Shown here piece by piece: positions 9,052-17,470 of a stretch of DNA of 64,000 nt. The position numbers and the translations under genes were made by a program. The notes beneath the pieces are model-generated. The model had not been told where the DNA came from and did not search any database. It worked only from the letters and a program-made list of their open reading frames with translations. Position 1 is the first letter of the stretch, and every line of letters starts with the position of its first letter. This DNA is from Bacillota bacterium. GTDB lineage: Bacteria > Bacillota > Clostridia > Oscillospirales > Acutalibacteraceae. The stretch lies in the NCBI GenBank assembly GCA_023412715.1, contig JAEZCC010000042.1, positions 1 through 64,000 on the forward strand, in the 5' to 3' direction.

Positions 9052-10545
9052 ATGGGTGAGGATGTTCAGAAGGATATTCTGCTTCAGACTTTCGACATTA
9101 AAAAAAGCTTTGGCGCCAACACCGTTTTAAGGGGGATCAACTTTGCCTTAAAAAAGGGTGAGGTCCATGCGATGCTCGGTGAAAACGGAGCCGGAAAGAG
9201 CACTTTTATCAAGATGCTGTCCGGCGCGCTGACACCGGACAGCGGAAGCATCCTGGTGGAGGGGAAAAGATTTGGCAGTCTCACGCCGTCCCGATCTTTT
9301 GAGCTTGGCATTGCGACCATTTATCAGGAAACCAGCCTGTACCCGGACCTTTCGGTGGCGGAGAACCTGTTTGTGGGGAGACGGGTAAAACGGCGCGGCT
9401 TTCTGGACTGGAAAACAATGGTGGGCGAGGCCAACGGAATTTTCGGAAAGCTCGGCGTAAAGATTTCTCCCTATGTAAAATTACGTGATTTTGGAAAGGC
9501 AACGGCTCAGCTTGTTGAAATCGCAAGGGCGCTGCTGAGCAGCGCCAAAATCCTGATTATGGACGAACCAACGGCTTCCCTTTCCGCCAGCGAAACGGAA
9601 AATCTGTTTGCGGTGATTGAAAAATTAAAGGAAGCCGGCACCTCCATCATCTACATATCGCACCGCCTGGATGAAGTGTTTCAGATTGCAGACCGCATGC
9701 TGATCCTCCGCGACGGCATGGTCGCCGCCGATGTTCTGACCGCGGAAGTGGACCACGGCTGGGTTGTGGAAACCATGATCGGCAGGCACGTGGATCAGCT
9801 TTACCCCCACCAGTACCAGAAGCCCGGCGAAGTGTTGCTGGAGGTCAGCCGCCTCACCCGTTCCGGGGTTTACCGGGATGTCAGCTTCACGGTGCGGAAG
9901 GGCGAGATTGTTGCGCTGGCCGGGCTTGTAGGCTCCGGCCGCACGGAAGTGGCAAGAGCGATCTTCGGAATCGACCGCTATGATTCCGGCAAGGTGATGA
10001 TTTCGGGCGGCGAATCGGCAAGGCGCCAGCCGTGGGATGTCATCGACCAGGGAGTCGGCATGGTCCCGGAGGATCGCGGCAGGCAGGGAGTGATTTTGGA
10101 CCTGACGGCGGCAAACAATTTTGTCGTCGCTTCCCTTCGCAGGCTGTCGCATGCGGGCATGCGGAATTTTAAGCGGGAAAACGATCTGGTCCGCCAGCTG
10201 GTTGAAGAGCTGAACCTGCGGCCGGAGAATGCCGAGCTTCTGGCGAAGCTGTTTTCAGGCGGCAACCAGCAGAAAATTGTGATTGGGAAATGGCTGGCGA
10301 CAAAGCCAAAACTGCTCATATTGGATGAGCCGACCTGCGGCGTGGACGTGGGTGCCCGCTATGAAGTCTATAAGATCATGGATGAACTGGTACACAACGG
10401 AATGGGGATTCTCATCATATCGTCGGACTTCCCTGAAATAGAGCATATGGCTGACAGAATCTATGTGATGAGGAAGGGGCAGATCATCAAAGAACTGCCC
10501 CGCGGCAGCGGCCAGGAGCTTATCCTGAAGGAAGCCGTCGGTTAA
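9052..10545 (+). CDS. Sugar ABC transporter ATPase, RbsA/LsrA type
   Basis: A 497-aa protein with two fused nucleotide-binding domains. The first half has Walker A GENGAGKST (about residues 43-51) and Walker B LIMDEPTASLS; its signature region is degenerate (KATAQLVEIAR). The second half has the diverged Walker A GLVGSGRTE typical of this family, signature LFSGGNQQK and Walker B LILDEPTCGVD. It powers the two permeases encoded next. It begins 46 bp after rpiR, with GGTGG before the ATG. Confidence 0.93.
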   Translation: MGEDVQKDILLQTFDIKKSFGANTVLRGINFALKKGEVHAMLGENGAGKSTFIKMLSGALTPDSGSILVEGKRFGSLTPSRSFELGIATIYQETSLYPDLSVAENLFVGRRVKRRGFLDWKTMVGEANGIFGKLGVKISPYVKLRDFGKATAQLVEIARALLSSAKILIMDEPTASLSASETENLFAVIEKLKEAGTSIIYISHRLDEVFQIADRMLILRDGMVAADVLTAEVDHGWVVETMIGRHVDQLYPHQYQKPGEVLLEVSRLTRSGVYRDVSFTVRKGEIVALAGLVGSGRTEVARAIFGIDRYDSGKVMISGGESARRQPWDVIDQGVGMVPEDRGRQGVILDLTAANNFVVASLRRLSHAGMRNFKRENDLVRQLVEELNLRPENAELLAKLFSGGNQQKIVIGKWLATKPKLLILDEPTCGVDVGARYEVYKIMDELVHNGMGILIISSDFPEIEHMADRIYVMRKGQIIKELPRGSGQELILKEAVG

Positions 10546-10561
10546 GGGAAGGTGGAAACAG

Positions 10562-11548
10562 ATGTATAAGGAAAGAAAAAGCATTCTCAGTTTGCTTTCG
10601 TTTTTCGGCATTATCCTGCTGCTTCTGGTATTTGAAAGCCCTGATTTCTTCACTTTGAAAAATTTTTCCGACATCATGCTCGGTTCGGCGACCACCATCA
10701 TCGGTGCAATGGGAATGATGCTGGTCATTCTGATGGGGCAGATTGATGTTTCGGTGGGATCCATTTTTGCCATCTGCTGCGCCGTCACGGGTGTGCTCGC
10801 CAAGAGCGGGATGCCGATCCCTCTGGCGGTGCTGACGGCTGTCTGCGCGGGCGCCGCGCTGGGCGCGGTAAACGGTTTGCTTTTCGCTGTCGTCGGCATC
10901 GACGCGATTGTCGTCACGCTGGGCATGAACAGCATCTACCGCGGCGGCCTGATTCTGTGCACGCAGGGCGCGTGGATTACCGGGCTGCCTCCCGCCATCC
11001 TGCAGATTGGGCAGGGCAAGCTGCTGGGCGTGCCGGTGCCCGTTTGGATTTCTTTGTGCGTTTTTGCACTGCTCGCGCTGCTGCTGCGCTATACGTCCTG
11101 GGGACGGAATCTCTATGCGATTGGTTCCAATACGCGGGCGGCGCATCTGAGCGGGATCAAGGTAAAACTGACGCAGGTCAGCGCTTTCGCCGTCAACGGC
11201 GCGCTGGTCGCCGTTTCGGCCGTCATCTATGCCACGCGCTTCGGCGGCGTGGAATCGAATACCGGGCAGGGCTTTGAAATGGTGTTTATTTCAGCCGCAG
11301 TGGTGGGCGGCGTCAGCATCCTGGGCGGGTCGGGCTCCACGTTCGGCACGCTGCTCGGGGCAATCCTGATTGGCACGGTCAGCACGGTCCTGATTTTCTT
11401 TAAAATTAATTCCTATTGGGAACAGGCCGTGGAAGGCATTATCATTCTGGCTGCCGTGTCCCTTTACCAGATCCACGGCGACCGCATCAAAGCTTTTTTC
11501 AAGAGGGAAGGAGGAAACGGCGTTGAAAAACTGGGTACAAAAGGATAG
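10562..11548 (+). CDS. Sugar ABC transporter permease 1, RbsC/LsrC type
   Basis: A 328-aa multi-helix membrane protein of the BPD_transp_2 family. The diagnostic MGQIDVSVGSIFAICC segment lies near residue 60, with GLLFAVVGIDAIVVTLG and VVGGVSILGGSGSTFGTLLG further on. It follows the ATPase by 16 bp and overlaps the next permease gene by 26 bp, so the three are translated together. Two separate permeases rather than one is the arrangement seen in Lsr (AI-2) and Rha systems. Confidence 0.92.
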   Translation: MYKERKSILSLLSFFGIILLLLVFESPDFFTLKNFSDIMLGSATTIIGAMGMMLVILMGQIDVSVGSIFAICCAVTGVLAKSGMPIPLAVLTAVCAGAALGAVNGLLFAVVGIDAIVVTLGMNSIYRGGLILCTQGAWITGLPPAILQIGQGKLLGVPVPVWISLCVFALLALLLRYTSWGRNLYAIGSNTRAAHLSGIKVKLTQVSAFAVNGALVAVSAVIYATRFGGVESNTGQGFEMVFISAAVVGGVSILGGSGSTFGTLLGAILIGTVSTVLIFFKINSYWEQAVEGIIILAAVSLYQIHGDRIKAFFKREGGNGVEKLGTKG

Positions 11549-12494
11549 TAACCTGTTGGGCCTTATCGGCGTGTTGCTCATCGTCGTCATCGTCATGTCG
11601 CTTCTTTCCCCTTATTTTCTCACGGTTTCTTATATGGTGAATGCCATGCGCTATGTGTCGGAAATCGGGCTGATTGCGCTCGGCATGACGGCGGTTATGC
11701 TCACAGGGGGCATCGATCTTTCCGTAGGGTCGGTACTGGCACTGGCCGCTGTAAGCCTTGGCGTGTTCAGCCAGATGGGGATTCCTCCGGCTGTTTCAGT
11801 GGTTCTGGTCCTGCTGATCGGCATCCTGGCGGGCTTTTTCAACGGATTGGTCATCACGAAGGTCGGAATCCCTGCCATGATCGTTACGCTTGCCACGATG
11901 TATCTGTACAGGGGGATTGCGCTGGGGATTTCCTCAGGGAACGCGTTTCCCGTTTCCGACAGACTCTATTTTCTGGGGGAAGGCACGGTGCTCGGCATCC
12001 CGGTGCAATTTATCAGCCTCGCGGCGGCATACGTCGTCATCGGCCTGCTGTTCAGGCGCTTCAACCTCGGCATCAAGCTTACCGTCATCGGGTTTAATGA
12101 AGAAGTGGCAAGATTCTCCGGCCTTCGCATTACCTGGGAGAAAATCAAGGTGTATATCATCTCCGGATTTTTCAGCGCGCTTGCGGGCATTATTTTCGCA
12201 TGCCGGGTGACAAGCGCAAAGTCTGACTATGGAACCGGGTATGAACTGGACGCAATCACGATGACCGTGCTTGGGGGCGCGTCCATGGCCGGCGGCCGGG
12301 TCAGCGTGCTGGGGACGCTGCTCGGCACAATCATCATAGAACTGCTGCGCCTGGGCATGACGACCGCAAACGTGCAGAGCGAGGTGCAGTCCATTATTAT
12401 CGGTATCATCCTGATTGCGGCGGTATCGCTCAACGTTATCCGCAGCAAATGGCCTTCGTTCGGCCTGAGCGCTAAAAAAACGCCGGCGCAGTAA
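11523..12494 (+). CDS. Sugar ABC transporter permease 2, RbsC/LsrD type
   Basis: A 323-aa membrane protein paralogous to the preceding permease, with LTGGIDLSVGSVLALA, GLVITKVGIPAMIVTLATMYLYRGI and VLGGASMAGGRVSVLGTLLG. The start is TTG, preceded by AAGGAGG 8 bases upstream inside the end of the previous gene. It should form a heterodimeric channel with permease 1. Confidence 0.92.
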   Translation: MKNWVQKDSNLLGLIGVLLIVVIVMSLLSPYFLTVSYMVNAMRYVSEIGLIALGMTAVMLTGGIDLSVGSVLALAAVSLGVFSQMGIPPAVSVVLVLLIGILAGFFNGLVITKVGIPAMIVTLATMYLYRGIALGISSGNAFPVSDRLYFLGEGTVLGIPVQFISLAAAYVVIGLLFRRFNLGIKLTVIGFNEEVARFSGLRITWEKIKVYIISGFFSALAGIIFACRVTSAKSDYGTGYELDAITMTVLGGASMAGGRVSVLGTLLGTIIIELLRLGMTTANVQSEVQSIIIGIILIAAVSLNVIRSKWPSFGLSAKKTPAQ

Positions 12495-12799
12495 TCGGAT
12501 CTTCCAGGAGGAGCTTTTCATTCGTGCGGGTGAAAAGCAGCTTAAGCCCTCCAATTTATGTGTAACAATTTAACATAAATGTAAATTTTTATATTACAAC
12601 GCAGAATAGATGCTGCAACTATTTCCGGCTTCCGCGGTAAGAATTTTTTCCATGCTTCCGAAATCATCCGCATTTTGCGGTCGGCGGCGTGAAAAATTCC
12701 GATAGTTTATCCACAGTCAGTGATTGGTCTCAAACGCATCCATCGATTGCAACAGACATCGAAAATTCAGAATGAGGCGTCATGAAGGAGGAGTTTTCA
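12495..12799. other. Intergenic stretch with two hairpins before the binding-protein gene
   Basis: A 305-bp gap inside the operon. It holds two perfect stems: GCTTTTCA/TGAAAAGC at 12513-12538 and ATTTATGT/ACATAAAT at 12554-12580. Neither has a clear following T-run. An AT-rich tract after the second stem could hold a promoter for the binding-protein gene. No credible gene is seen. Confidence 0.55.
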
Positions 12800-13858
12800 A
12801 TGAAAAAGGTTCAAAAAGCGCTCTTGGCGATCCTGTCTGTTTCGTTGCTTGCTGGTTTTGTGTGCATTCCGGGGTGTTCGAACACCGCGTCCGGCGGAGG
12901 GTCGGGGGCCGGTTCTGCCGGCACCGTATCCGCAGGCGGGTCGAAGACCTACCGCGTGGTGGTGATGCCGAAGGTGGTGGGAATCGATTATTACAATGCG
13001 GTCAAAACAGGGGTGGATAAAGCCGCGGGCGAACTGAAAGACAAAGTGTCGGTACAGTGGACGGGCCCGACCGACGCGCAGGTGGACAAGCAGATTCAGA
13101 TGCTCCAGACCATTATTCCGACCAAGCCGGACCTCATAGCCGTTGCCGCCGATGATACGAGCGCCATCGTTCCGGTCCTCAAGCAGGCAAGCGCCGCGGG
13201 CATCAAGGTGATGACCTGGGACGGCGACGCAACCTCCCGCGACTTCTTTGTGAATCTGGTGGATTACACCGAGTTCGGCAATGCGCTGACGGACGATCTG
13301 GCGAAGCAGATTGGAGAAAAAGGCGACATTTCCATCATTACGACGTCTTTTACGGCACCGAACCAGGCGGCATGGATTAAGGCGATTAAGGCAAGGCTGG
13401 CGGAGAAATATCCGGATATCAAAATCCTTGATTCCCGTGCCGTCGGGGAAGACACCCAGAAGGCCAACCAGTGCGCGCAGGATATGATTAAAGCGATGCC
13501 CACGCTCAAGGGAATTATTGTGCTTGGCTGCCCGGACGTGCCGGGAGCCGTCGACGCCGTCAAACAGGCCGGCAAAGTCGGCAAGATTGCGATCGTGGGG
13601 AACGGCACGCCGAATGCAATGAAAAGCTACCTGAAGGAGGGATCCATTCAGGATTCGCTCCTCTGGGACGCTCCGGCCCACGGCTATCTGACGGTGTATG
13701 CCGCCTATCAGCTGCTGAGCGGTGGAATGACGGCCGGTACCCCGTTCCAGGCAGGTTCTTTAGGCACGTTCACGCCTAAAAAGGACGACGTCAGCCTTGA
13801 GATCGGCCTGCCTCTGCTTACGCTGACCAAAGACAACGTGGACAAATACAATTTCTGA
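12800..13858 (+). CDS. Periplasmic-type sugar-binding lipoprotein, LsrB/RhaS-like
   Basis: A 352-aa binding protein of the ribose/autoinducer-2/rhamnose class. The N terminus is a lipoprotein signal (possible lipidated Cys 22 or 26) followed by a Gly/Ser linker. The mature start MPKVVGIDYYNAV, the hinge-region KVMTWDGDA and the ending LTKDNVDKYNF closely recall LsrB. From memory of the LsrB pocket, the Lys and the WD aspartate are kept, but the DQ pair and the Pro/Ala pair look changed, so AI-2 is doubtful as ligand. The start at 12800 is chosen over 12782 because AAGGAGGAG lies 6 bases before it. Confidence 0.88.
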   Translation: MKKVQKALLAILSVSLLAGFVCIPGCSNTASGGGSGAGSAGTVSAGGSKTYRVVVMPKVVGIDYYNAVKTGVDKAAGELKDKVSVQWTGPTDAQVDKQIQMLQTIIPTKPDLIAVAADDTSAIVPVLKQASAAGIKVMTWDGDATSRDFFVNLVDYTEFGNALTDDLAKQIGEKGDISIITTSFTAPNQAAWIKAIKARLAEKYPDIKILDSRAVGEDTQKANQCAQDMIKAMPTLKGIIVLGCPDVPGAVDAVKQAGKVGKIAIVGNGTPNAMKSYLKEGSIQDSLLWDAPAHGYLTVYAAYQLLSGGMTAGTPFQAGSLGTFTPKKDDVSLEIGLPLLTLTKDNVDKYNF

Positions 13859-13887
13859 CCTTACTTGAGGCTGAGAAAACCGCGGAC

Positions 13888-13944
13888 CGGCATTCTATGT
13901 GCATGCACCGGGCCTGCGCCGCCCGGCGTATGCGCGGAATGCCG
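13888..13944 (+). other. Large stem-loop after the binding-protein gene
   Basis: An outer 8-bp stem (CGGCATTC/GAATGCCG) encloses a second long stem (13899-13913 with 13921-13935, 15 positions with three non-Watson-Crick) and a 7-nt loop. It starts 29 bp after the stop codon and has no T-run, so it may block 3' decay or partly attenuate transcription instead of terminating fully. Confidence 0.6.
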
Positions 13945-14049
13945 CAGACAGAAAAACGATGGTCGCCTGCGGCCGGAACCAACGGCAAAAAATCTGATTC
14001 CGCAGGGCGTAAAAGGGAATTTTAAATCCGGGAAAGGAAGAACGCAAGA

Positions 14050-14883
14050 ATGAGCAGGGTAAAGCTGTACGTGCTTGACTTCGGCGAAATGATGATGGAC
14101 AAAAACCTGATGGTTGGCAATTCGGTTCTTGCAACGAGAGAAACCCCGAACCGTCCGGCGGAATATATTACATTCCCCGTACCCGGATTTTTAATTGAGA
14201 CGCCCGGCGGATATATCCTCTGCGATACGGGCTGCAATCCCGGGGCCATGGGGCCGAACGGCAGGTGGCCGCAGGAATTTCAGGTTCGGTCGCCGTTCCT
14301 GGGCGGCGCGGACTGCTCGGCGGTGAACCGGCTGAAGGAGCTTGGACTTGCGCCGGACGATGTTAAAACGGTTGTGCTGACCCACATGCACAACGATCAC
14401 GCCGGCGGAGTTGAATTTTTCCCTCATGCCCGTTTTTTAGTGAACCGAAACGAATTTGACGCATGCATCCGCTGCTATGCGACACATGACTATATGAGCT
14501 CGTATATCTGGGCCGATACCGATCAATGGATCCGCCATCGGATGAACTGGGACTTTATCTCGGAGAAGGACGGCGATATTAGGCTTGCGCCGGGCGTGAC
14601 GCTGCTCAACTTCGGCCCCGGCCATGCGCGGGGAATGCTCGGCCTGTACCTGGAGCTGGAAAAGACGGGCGGCGTCATCATCACCTCGGACGCCGTCTAT
14701 TGCGAAGAGAATTTCGGCCCTCCCATGCTCGAGCCGGGAGTCGTGTTCGACACTGTCGGCTGGCGGGCGACGACGAGGCGGATTCACCTGCTTGCCGAAC
14801 AGACCGGCTCGCAGGTATGGTTCGGGCACGACATGAAGCAGTTCAAAAACTTGGTAAAGGCTCCGCACGGTTGTTATGATTAA
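14050..14883 (+). CDS. Metallo-beta-lactamase-fold lactonase, N-acyl-homoserine-lactonase-like
   Basis: A 277-aa cytoplasmic hydrolase with the zinc-binding motif HMHNDHAGG (around residue 112), a following GPGHARG histidine, the bridging aspartate in TSDAVY and a final FGHD histidine. The N-terminal VPGFLIETPGGYILCDTG arrangement matches AiiA/AttM-type lactonases. There is no signal peptide, so it acts inside the cell. It lies between a sugar importer and a four-carbon acid kinase, so opening a sugar lactone such as erythrono- or threonolactone is a better-supported role than quorum quenching. Confidence 0.8.
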   Translation: MSRVKLYVLDFGEMMMDKNLMVGNSVLATRETPNRPAEYITFPVPGFLIETPGGYILCDTGCNPGAMGPNGRWPQEFQVRSPFLGGADCSAVNRLKELGLAPDDVKTVVLTHMHNDHAGGVEFFPHARFLVNRNEFDACIRCYATHDYMSSYIWADTDQWIRHRMNWDFISEKDGDIRLAPGVTLLNFGPGHARGMLGLYLELEKTGGVIITSDAVYCEENFGPPMLEPGVVFDTVGWRATTRRIHLLAEQTGSQVWFGHDMKQFKNLVKAPHGCYD

Positions 14884-14979
14884 TTTCAGGCATTCCCTCC
14901 GGCGGGTTTCGCATCATACAACACCGGTGAAAAAGCCTTGCCCGTTTCCCGCAAACAAAAGACAGGAAGGTGATTGCTT

Positions 14980-16356
14980 ATGGCGATGATCGGTATAATC
15001 GCGGATGATCTGACCGGTGCGATGACTGCCGGGTCGCTGCTCTCAAAAGCCGGGGTTGATACGACGGTTCTTCTCAAAACGGATTATCTTCGAAAGGGAG
15101 AGCCTGTGTGCGAACGTCAGGCCGTTATTCTGAATTTAAACAGCAGGTCCGCTCCGCGTGAAATTGCATACCGGCGCGTGCATGACGCCGTTCTGCGGCT
15201 GCGCGAAACCGGGATCCGCCAATTTTCAAAGCGGATTGACACGACGCTGCGGGGCGATATCGGAACGGAAATAGACGCCATGCTGGATGCGCTGGGCGAA
15301 GATTACATAGCCGTCATGGTGCCCGCCATGCCGCAGTCAAACCGGATCCTGATAGGCGGTTATTCAATCATCGACGGAGTTCCGCTCTCTAAAACCTCCG
15401 TAGCCCATGATGTAAAGACGCCGGTGCGGGAATCCTTTGTTCCCCGGCTGCTTGCGTCCCAGACAAGGCGTAACATTGGCTATGTCGAGCTTGACGAGCT
15501 CCTGAAAGGTGAGGATTCCCTCAGAAAGTCCCTGCAGAAAAAGCGGGAAGACGGGGTCGAAATCCTGCTGGTTGACGCAACGTCAATCGAAGATGTTGCG
15601 ATGATTGCCGACACCATTGTGGATCTGGGCTGGAAGACGGTTTCGGTGGATCCGGGCCCCTTTACTGAAAAAATGGTCCTGTCACGCGGGTGGGCCGCGC
15701 AGAGGCCCATGAAATTGCGGCGGATCCGCAACAAACCGGAGGCGGACGACGAAGGGACGGTCGTGGTGGTAGCCGGAAGCGCTACGCCGGTGACCACAAT
15801 GCAGATAAACGCCCTGAGGCGCGTGCCGGGTACACACACGGTCCCGGTCAGAGTGCCGCTGATTCTCTCCGACGAGGAAGCATGCCGGAGGGAGATCGCC
15901 GGTGCTGTGAATCAGACGGTAAAGCTTCTGAAGTCCAGCCCTGTTCCGAGGGTGATTATTCTTGCGTTTGAGACCACCCTGACGGGGGAGCTGATTGATT
16001 TATCACGGGACCGGCACCGCGGTTTTGCCGAGGGCGATGCCGCCGACCATATGGCAACGTGCCTGGGCAGAATCGTCAGAGAAACCATGAACAAAGCTTT
16101 CGGCGGCGTGACGGGCATGTATCTGACGGGTGGCGATATTATGGCCAGCACCTGCAGAATGCTGGATGCGAAGGGAATAGAGCTGATCGATTATGTGATT
16201 CCGCAGGCCGACCAGGGCAGGCTGGTGGGCGGGCCGTTCGCCGGCCTTTCCCTGATTGGAAAGGGCGGGCTGACCGGGGAAAGAAACACGGCGATCCAAT
16301 GCGTGAACCGACTTTTTGACGAAAGGAAATACAATCATGCAATCAGTAAAAGTTAA
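14980..16356 (+). CDS. Four-carbon acid sugar kinase (DUF1537 family)
   Basis: A 458-aa protein of the DUF1537 family, whose members phosphorylate D-threonate, D-erythronate, L-threonate and similar acids. The N-terminal domain begins with IGIIADDLTGAMTAG and holds FSKRIDTTLRGDIGTEIDA and MVPAMPQSNR. The C-terminal nucleotide-binding domain contains VVVAGSATPVTTMQI, LTGGDIMAS and GPFAGLSLIGKGG. The ATG at 14980 has AGGAAGG 9 bases upstream. The stop overlaps the start of pdxA2 by 20 bp, so kinase and dehydrogenase are coupled. Confidence 0.92.
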   Translation: MAMIGIIADDLTGAMTAGSLLSKAGVDTTVLLKTDYLRKGEPVCERQAVILNLNSRSAPREIAYRRVHDAVLRLRETGIRQFSKRIDTTLRGDIGTEIDAMLDALGEDYIAVMVPAMPQSNRILIGGYSIIDGVPLSKTSVAHDVKTPVRESFVPRLLASQTRRNIGYVELDELLKGEDSLRKSLQKKREDGVEILLVDATSIEDVAMIADTIVDLGWKTVSVDPGPFTEKMVLSRGWAAQRPMKLRRIRNKPEADDEGTVVVVAGSATPVTTMQINALRRVPGTHTVPVRVPLILSDEEACRREIAGAVNQTVKLLKSSPVPRVIILAFETTLTGELIDLSRDRHRGFAEGDAADHMATCLGRIVRETMNKAFGGVTGMYLTGGDIMASTCRMLDAKGIELIDYVIPQADQGRLVGGPFAGLSLIGKGGLTGERNTAIQCVNRLFDERKYNHAISKS

Positions 16357-17371
16357 ACCGGCAGTGGCCGTTACGATGGGAGACCCGGCGGGGATAGGAC
16401 CGGAAATTGTGGTTAAGACCTTGATGACCCCGATGATTTATGACGTATGCCGCCCTTTTATTATCGGCAACAGGGAAATCCTCGCCAAGGCGGCCGAAAG
16501 CCTAAGTCTGACGCCTGCCTTCCATGAGATTAAGACGCCGGAGGAAGCGTCCTTTTCCTTCGGGACAATCGACGTCCTGGACCCCAGCGACTATGACGCT
16601 TCCGGAATTGTGTATGGCGCCGTGCAGAAAAAAGCGGGCGCCATGGCTTTCGGCTACGTAAAAAAATCAATTGAACTGGGCCTTGCCAAAAAAATTGACG
16701 CGGTTTCGACGGCTCCAATCAACAAAGCGGCGCTCAGGGCCGCGGACATTCATTTTATCGGGCATACGGAAATCTATGCGGAACTGACGAAGGCTCCCTA
16801 TGCTCTCACCATGTTCAATGTTCATAAATTAAGAGTGTTCTTTGTAAGCCGCCATAAATCCCTCAGAGACGCCATTGCCTATGCAAACAAGGAAAACGTT
16901 CTGCGTTTTCTTCGTAATATTGATACGGAATTGAAGAAGCTCGGCTTTGAACACCCCGCGATTGCCGTTGCCGCAATCAATCCGCACGGCGGCGAAGGAG
17001 GCATGTTCGGCACAGAAGAGATGACCGATATCATCCCTGCGGTGAAAGAAGCCCAGAAACTTGGCATTCACGCCATAGGGCCGATTCCGGCCGATTCCAT
17101 TTTCAACCTGGGGAAGCAGGGACGGTACGATTGCATCCTTTCCATGTACCACGATCAGGGCCATATCGCATGTAAGACGCTGGATTTCGACAAATCCGTG
17201 ACCTTGACGCTCGGCCTTCCATTCATGCGCAGTTCCGTCGACCATGGGACCGCTTTCGATATTGCGGGCAAGGGTATTGCCAACGCTGAGAGCATGATTG
17301 AGTCCACGCGCGTCGTGGCGGAATACAGCGCGAGAGCAATCGAGAAAACGCAGACGGAAGATAACGAATGA
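16337..17371 (+). CDS. pdxA2: 4-phospho-threonate/erythronate dehydrogenase, PdxA2 type
   Basis: A 344-aa NAD-dependent, metal-dependent oxidative decarboxylase of the PdxA family. Seen are MGDPAGIGPEIVVK at the N terminus and the three metal-ligand histidine regions FIGHTE, YHDQGH and VDHGTAFD. PdxA2 paralogues next to DUF1537 kinases oxidise 4-phospho-D-threonate or 4-phospho-D-erythronate, giving DHAP after decarboxylation. Linkage to the kinase here makes that role more likely than vitamin B6 synthesis. The start at 16337 has GAAAGGA upstream and lies inside the kinase gene. Confidence 0.92.
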   Translation: MQSVKVKPAVAVTMGDPAGIGPEIVVKTLMTPMIYDVCRPFIIGNREILAKAAESLSLTPAFHEIKTPEEASFSFGTIDVLDPSDYDASGIVYGAVQKKAGAMAFGYVKKSIELGLAKKIDAVSTAPINKAALRAADIHFIGHTEIYAELTKAPYALTMFNVHKLRVFFVSRHKSLRDAIAYANKENVLRFLRNIDTELKKLGFEHPAIAVAAINPHGGEGGMFGTEEMTDIIPAVKEAQKLGIHAIGPIPADSIFNLGKQGRYDCILSMYHDQGHIACKTLDFDKSVTLTLGLPFMRSSVDHGTAFDIAGKGIANAESMIESTRVVAEYSARAIEKTQTEDNE

Positions 17372-17470
17372 GGAAAATCACGGACTGAACGGGCCGCGGC
17401 CGGCGAAGGTACATCCATACAGCGGCGGACCGGGAAAGGCCCGCCGGGGGGGCCCGGGTGCCGATACGGC

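Noticed and set aside
14050..14883. Dedicated quorum-quenching AHL lactonase
   Set aside because: Gene order places it in sugar-acid metabolism; MBL lactonase sequence alone does not tell the substrate.
16337..17371. PdxA for vitamin B6 synthesis
   Set aside because: Overlap with a DUF1537 kinase gene and absence of other B6 genes favour the PdxA2 role.
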